NCBI RefSeq assembly: GCF_017888565.1
Contig: NZ_JAGHFX010000080.1
Location: forward strand, 58,743-122,742
Origin: Clostridium sp.
Lineage (GTDB): Bacteria; Bacillota; Clostridia; Clostridiales; Clostridiaceae
Direction of reading: 5' to 3'
DNA: 64,000 nucleotides
Of the stretch, positions 60,541 to 64,000 are shown in pieces; position 1 is the stretch's first letter; every line of letters begins with the position of its first letter. A program made the translations under genes and the position numbers. Under the pieces are notes generated by a model. It saw only the letters and a list, made by a program, of their open reading frames with translations, searched no databases and was not told the DNA's origin.

Positions 60541-62103
60541 TCACCTCTCATTCTCAGCTAACCAAGATTTTACTATATCTGCTACTTGATCTGGTTTATC
60601 TGTTGCATATTTCTTTATTTCATTTTCTATATGTGCTTTTGGATTAATACTCTCAAAATTAATCGAAGGCATAACTTCAGTATTTCCATTAGATAACCTA
60701 TCATCTATAACAACATCTAATAAGTTTTCTTTTTCTTCTTTATTATTTTTAGATTTCTTTCTAATTAAAATTAAAATTACTACAATTGCTATAAGTCCTA
60801 ATAAACCTAAAACTGAATAAATTATAATTTTATTTCTATTTTCTTTTGCTAACAACTCATTTATAGCATCAAATTCCTTTTGTGCTTCTTCCTTTGTTAT
60901 TGGATCAAAGGTCATACCAACTACGGATACACTATCTCCTCTTTCTGTACTAAGCCCAATTGCATTGGCAACAGATTTTTCTATAGCTGCTTGTATATTT
61001 CCATCTATATTTCCATCAATAAAAACAGATGCAGTTAATCTCTTAACCTCACCTGGAGCACTTATAGTTTTAGTTTCCGTTTTTCCACTTTCATAGTTAG
61101 TGTTCACTTCTTCCCTTGAAGAACTATTTCCTGTAGTTTCTTCATCTATAGTATTTCCCATATTATTATCTACAGGCCCACCACTATTTTCACCTGTATT
61201 TGTTCCGTTATTTTCTTTTATAGTTTGCTGGCTAACAATAACCTTATTAGGATCTATAGTTGTTTCTGTTTTTTGCTTTGAATCAAAATCTAAATCAACA
61301 TTTACAGAACTTTTAACTTTATCTTTTCCTACTACAGGTTCTAAAAGATCTATTATTGATTTTTGTATATCCTCTTCGTATTTTTTCTCTAAAGCAAATT
61401 GTTTTTCTATAGTTTCAGAGCTTACTTCTGTTCCATCTGTGTTATTTAAATCTTTAGTTAAAAGATTCATATTATCATCTATAACTTCAATATTTTCCTT
61501 AGGAACATTTTCAGTGCTTCCTGAAACTAATGCAACTATTGACTCCACTTGTTCTTTTCCTAGTTTATTACCTGGAACGAGTTTTAAATAAACAGCTGCT
61601 TTTCCTGGCTCTTTATCTTCTACAAAGACAGAATCTTTTGAAGGTGTTATATGTACTCTTACTGTATCAATTTGTGGAAAACTCTTTATTGTCTTTTCAA
61701 GCTCTCCTTGTTGCATTCTTAATTTTTTTAATTTAAATTCTTCATCTGTCATTCCAAATGAATTCCCAGTATCCATAAGCTCATAGCCTTTACTACCATC
61801 CGAAAGTTCAGGTGCTAGTTCAAGCCTTAACTCATCAACTGAGTCCTTAGAAACCATTATAGTTTCCCCTTCAATTTTCATATCAACTTTTTTTTCTTTT
61901 AATTTATTTGTTACAAGCTGTGCATCACTTGCATCTAAGTTTGAGAATAATACCTTATATTTATTAGCCGAATTGTAAAAAAATAAAGATCCTATAGCAA
62001 TAATAAATGTAATTAATGTGGCTATTATCGCAATTCTTATCCCTTTACTAAATGACTTAAACTTCCCCCACAGCTTACTAAAGCTTTCCTTAAGCTTATC
62101 CAT
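60541..62103 (-). CDS. fliF: Flagellar MS-ring protein FliF
   Basis: This 520-residue ring subunit has two membrane helices (about 25-46 and 438-459) enclosing a large extracytoplasmic part with LDASDAQLVTNKLKEKKVDMKIEG and VRVHITPSKDSVF. The C-terminal tail, which binds FliG, ends AHIENEIKKYATDKPDQVADIVKSWLAENER. The ATG at 62103 fits AAGGAG with eight bases. An upstream GTG is too near the site. Confidence 0.95.
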   Translation of the reverse strand: MDKLKESFSKLWGKFKSFSKGIRIAIIATLITFIIAIGSLFFYNSANKYKVLFSNLDASDAQLVTNKLKEKKVDMKIEGETIMVSKDSVDELRLELAPELSDGSKGYELMDTGNSFGMTDEEFKLKKLRMQQGELEKTIKSFPQIDTVRVHITPSKDSVFVEDKEPGKAAVYLKLVPGNKLGKEQVESIVALVSGSTENVPKENIEVIDDNMNLLTKDLNNTDGTEVSSETIEKQFALEKKYEEDIQKSIIDLLEPVVGKDKVKSSVNVDLDFDSKQKTETTIDPNKVIVSQQTIKENNGTNTGENSGGPVDNNMGNTIDEETTGNSSSREEVNTNYESGKTETKTISAPGEVKRLTASVFIDGNIDGNIQAAIEKSVANAIGLSTERGDSVSVVGMTFDPITKEEAQKEFDAINELLAKENRNKIIIYSVLGLLGLIAIVVILILIRKKSKNNKEEKENLLDVVIDDRLSNGNTEVMPSINFESINPKAHIENEIKKYATDKPDQVADIVKSWLAENER

Positions 62104-62124
62104 TAATAGCACTCCTTACCATAA

Positions 62125-62427
62125 TTACAATTGCATTCTTGTTAATTCTTGTACTGCTTCAACAACTTTATTTCTTACTTGAATTGCTAATTGAAGTGAC
62201 ATCTTAGATTCTTCCATACTTAACATCATTTCATGAACTTCAACATCTTTTCCTGAAATAAAATCATTTGTAATATTATCTGCATTAATTTGTTTTTCAT
62301 TAAGTTTATCTAAACTATCCTTTAAAACATTTTGAAAACTATTTTCCGCGGAGCTTGTCTTAATATTATTTGTATTAATACTGTTTTCAAAAATCTTTTC
62401 ACTTGGAACAAAGTTATTAACTATCAT
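62125..62427 (-). CDS. fliE: Flagellar hook-basal body protein FliE
   Basis: This 100-residue rod adaptor has the conserved C-terminal helix EVHEMMLSMEESKMSLQLAIQVRNKVVEAVQELTRMQL. It joins the MS ring to the rod and is the first exported subunit. It lies 9 bp after flgC. Confidence 0.94.
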   Translation of the reverse strand: MIVNNFVPSEKIFENSINTNNIKTSSAENSFQNVLKDSLDKLNEKQINADNITNDFISGKDVEVHEMMLSMEESKMSLQLAIQVRNKVVEAVQELTRMQL

Positions 62428-62436
62428 ATTTTATTT

Positions 62437-62841
62437 CTACCTTCCCAACTCTAATGATTTAGTAAACATACTCTTTGAAGCATTTAAAGTATCTACATTA
62501 GCTTCATAAGCTCTAGAAGCTGCTATTATATCAGCCATTTCATTTAGTAAATTAACATTTGGCATAGTAACATACCCATCTTCATTTGCATCTGGATGAG
62601 TAGGGTCATATACGCTTTTAAGAGGCGACTCATCTTCAACTATTCCAACAGCCTTTACTCCATTAAGTTTCTTTGCTTCATCTAAATTTTCTTGAAACAC
62701 AGCAATTTTTCTAACATAAGGCTTTCCATCTTCTCCTCTAGTTGTTGTTGCGTTAGTTATATTAGATGTTATTGTGTCCATTCTTAATCTTTCTGCTGAA
62801 AGACCACTTGCACTTATTCTCATAGTATTAAATATTCCCAT
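62437..62841 (-). CDS. flgC: Flagellar rod protein FlgC
   Basis: This 134-residue proximal rod protein has [30 protein letters not shown] at the N-terminus and [30 protein letters not shown] at the end. It is exported. It lies 2 bp after flgB. Confidence 0.95.
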   Translation of the reverse strand: MGIFNTMRISASGLSAERLRMDTITSNITNATTTRGEDGKPYVRKIAVFQENLDEAKKLNGVKAVGIVEDESPLKSVYDPTHPDANEDGYVTMPNVNLLNEMADIIAASRAYEANVDTLNASKSMFTKSLELGR

Positions 62842-62843
62842 AC

Positions 62844-63239
62844 CTATCTACTTCCTCCTGATATAACACTCTTAGTCATATTTAATTTGGAATTTGCTTG
62901 AGTTATTAAAGCATTATACATTAACGTATTTGACGCTTGATTTACTTTTTCTAAATCCATGTCAACATTATTTCCATCTGTTCTCATACTTGTACTTTTA
63001 TCTTGCTTCACACTAATTAAAGAATCATTAAATTTTCCATTAAAATGCATATTTTTAGTTTTAGTTAAGGAAAATGCATGAGTTGCTTTTTCTAAGTTCT
63101 CTTCAAAAGAAACATATGATTTTTTAAAATCTTTAGTATTTATATTAGCCATATTATTTGCAATTACTTTTTCTCTTAATGCAGAAGCATCTAATCCAAA
63201 TTTTATAAATTGCATTGTGCTATCATTGTTTATATTCAT
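62844..63239 (-). CDS. flgB: Flagellar rod protein FlgB
   Basis: This 131-residue proximal rod protein and first gene of the operon has [34 protein letters not shown] at the N-terminus and [25 protein letters not shown] at the end. The ATG at 63239 is preceded by GGGAGAGGAATT. Longer in-frame starts upstream lack a site and would add a non-homologous 22-residue tail. A promoter lies about 110 bp upstream. Confidence 0.94.
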   Translation of the reverse strand: MNINNDSTMQFIKFGLDASALREKVIANNMANINTKDFKKSYVSFEENLEKATHAFSLTKTKNMHFNGKFNDSLISVKQDKSTSMRTDGNNVDMDLEKVNQASNTLMYNALITQANSKLNMTKSVISGGSR

Positions 63240-63348
63240 AATTCCTCTCCCTATTACAACATTCTTCATATCTTTACTATAACTTACAAATAGCTCCTTT
63301 TCCATAATTTGCTCAATTAAATATTCATGAAAAATTCACCATATTCCT

Positions 63349-63378
63349 ATTATAGTTTAATATTAATTATTTTTCTAT
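63349..63378 (-). promoter_or_regulatory. Probable sigma-A promoter of the flagellar operon
   Basis: On the minus strand TAGAAA, a 17-bp spacer and a perfect TATAAT (63354-63349) lie about 110 bp upstream of flgB. The -10 box is perfect, while the -35 box has four of six consensus bases. Confidence 0.5.
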
Positions 63379-63420
63379 AATAATTTCATCAAAAATCATC
63401 ATCATATTTTTACATAACTA

Positions 63421-63430
63421 TTGTCGACAA
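63421..63430. promoter_or_regulatory. Spo0A-box-like palindrome upstream of flgB
   Basis: TTGTCGACAA is a perfect 10-bp palindrome. Each strand carries TGTCGAC, one base away from the Spo0A box TGTCGAA, so it can be read as two overlapping inverted near-boxes. It lies about 45 bp upstream of the -35 box of the flagellar promoter. Binding has not been shown. Confidence 0.3.
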
Positions 63431-63890
63431 CAATTTTTTTCTCGTTTTTTTGTTCTTTTTTTACATTTTATTGCAGTATTTCTCTATATATCACAAAAAA
63501 CTTTTATTTAACTATAAAAACCAATAAAAATATAAAATTCTTCAAATTTTTCATGTCGATATTATTTTGAAATGTTTTTTAAATTTTATTTAATTTATTA
63601 TTAAATTTATTATTTTTTTTGATTTTCGCTTATGTTTATATAAATATAGTTTAAATCGAAGTGTAATTTTGTAATATCTTTGATATACCAATTCTACATA
63701 ATTTCAACCTTTATGATATTAGTCTTAAACTATACTCTAATAATAAATTTGTTGCTAAAAATAATTTTCATTAAAAATCTAAAATTTTTTAGTCTTTTGC
63801 ATATTTAAATAATATATAAATATTTTAATCTAAAACTCTTTTATACAAGTAAAATAAATAACTTAAAAGGGCCTCGCGAAATGGTCTTAC

Positions 63891-64000
63891 CCCCATTATG
63901 TAGACAGTCAATAAAAGGTCGTGTACAATCTACATAATGGGGTGATTTTTTATGTCAATAAAGCACAAAGCTTATAGTGCAGAATTTAAAATAAATGCAA
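63891..64000 (+). mobile_element. Left end of an insertion sequence (IS3-like)
   Basis: The sequence CCCCATTATGTAGACAGTC with an inverted copy TCTACATAATGGGG (63929-63942) precedes a transposase start. TGTAGACAGTCA at 63900 is like the terminal repeats of the IS3 group. The right end lies outside the window, so the boundary cannot be fixed exactly. Confidence 0.6.
63952..64000 (+). CDS. Transposase OrfA, N-terminal fragment (window ends)
   Basis: Sixteen codons are visible, MSIKHKAYSAEFKINA, matching the start of IS3-family OrfA proteins (HKxYSAEFK before the helix-turn-helix). The site GGGGTGA lies six bases before the ATG and is partly inside the hairpin formed by the flanking repeat. The rest is beyond the right edge. 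Confidence 0.7.
   Translation, partial: MSIKHKAYSAEFKINA

Larger units (their letters stand above)
63240..63889. other. Upstream region of the flagellar operon, gene-free
   Basis: About 650 bp of very AT-rich DNA with many T and A runs and no convincing coding frame. It holds a sigma-A promoter for flgB, a palindrome TTGTCGACAA and, near the right end, a less AT-rich patch (GGGCCTCGCGAAATGG) next to the insertion element. Nothing else was recognised. Confidence 0.55.

Noticed and set aside
61100..61591. 163-codon plus-strand frame opposite fliF
   Set aside because: Antisense of the conserved fliF gene without translation signals.

Overview
The window comes from a low-GC, anaerobic, spore-former-type Firmicute, most probably Clostridium sensu stricto. 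The evidence is the very AT-rich sequence with strong AGGAGG ribosome sites, a fused FliR-FlhB, a CBS-domain family II pyrophosphatase, DUF975, DUF4003 and UPF0735 proteins, and a one-strand flagellar cluster in clostridial order. The species cannot be fixed from the sequence. No rRNA, tRNA, CRISPR array or prophage was seen. An insertion-sequence end begins at the right edge.

Left third (1-30 kb): the 5' part of an oligoendopeptidase F gene and an AraC regulator come first. Next is a probable extracytoplasmic reductase module: a FAD lipoprotein of the fumarate-reductase type, a small FMN-binding lipoprotein and a CitA/DcuS-type two-component system, with GGTC direct repeats just upstream of a good promoter. 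Then come a CcdA/TlpA thiol-redox pair, membrane proteins, a CDF metal exporter whose best start codon is ATA, and a four-gene metal-type operon (two CobW-like GTPases, a UPF0718 permease and its TIGR03943 partner). A Ca/Na antiporter, deoC, dinB, a Gly/Cys-rich protein with a GC-rich 36-bp duplication, a HesB-like protein, a ferritin-like diiron protein, an amino-acid ABC transporter (receptor and permease fused) and iscS-thiI follow. Several small genes lie between them: a 37-aa Cys-rich protein, a 49-aa basic/acidic protein and a 31-aa hydrophobic peptide.

Middle (30-38 kb): thrC-thrB-ACT, a P-type Ca-type ATPase and, divergently, a manganese-dependent pyrophosphatase.

Right third (38-63.3 kb): one 25-kb flagellar operon read leftward: flgB-flgC-fliE-fliF-fliG-fliH-fliI-fliJ-fliK-flgD-TIGR02530-flgE-flbD-motA-motB-fliL-fliO-fliP-fliQ-fliR/flhB-flhA-flhF-flhG-pilZ-fliA-DUF6115-type-small MltG-like ORF-flgF-flgG. 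It encodes rod, hook, MS ring, export gate, export ATPase, stator, hook-length control, sigma-28 and placement GTPases. fliM, fliN, flagellin and chemotaxis genes are not here. The hook protein is more than twice the usual size because of five tandem copies of a roughly 105-residue module. The small MltG-like ORF appears to start at ATT. Beyond a 550-bp AT-rich upstream region, an IS3-type transposase gene starts behind a hairpin that would hide its ribosome site.
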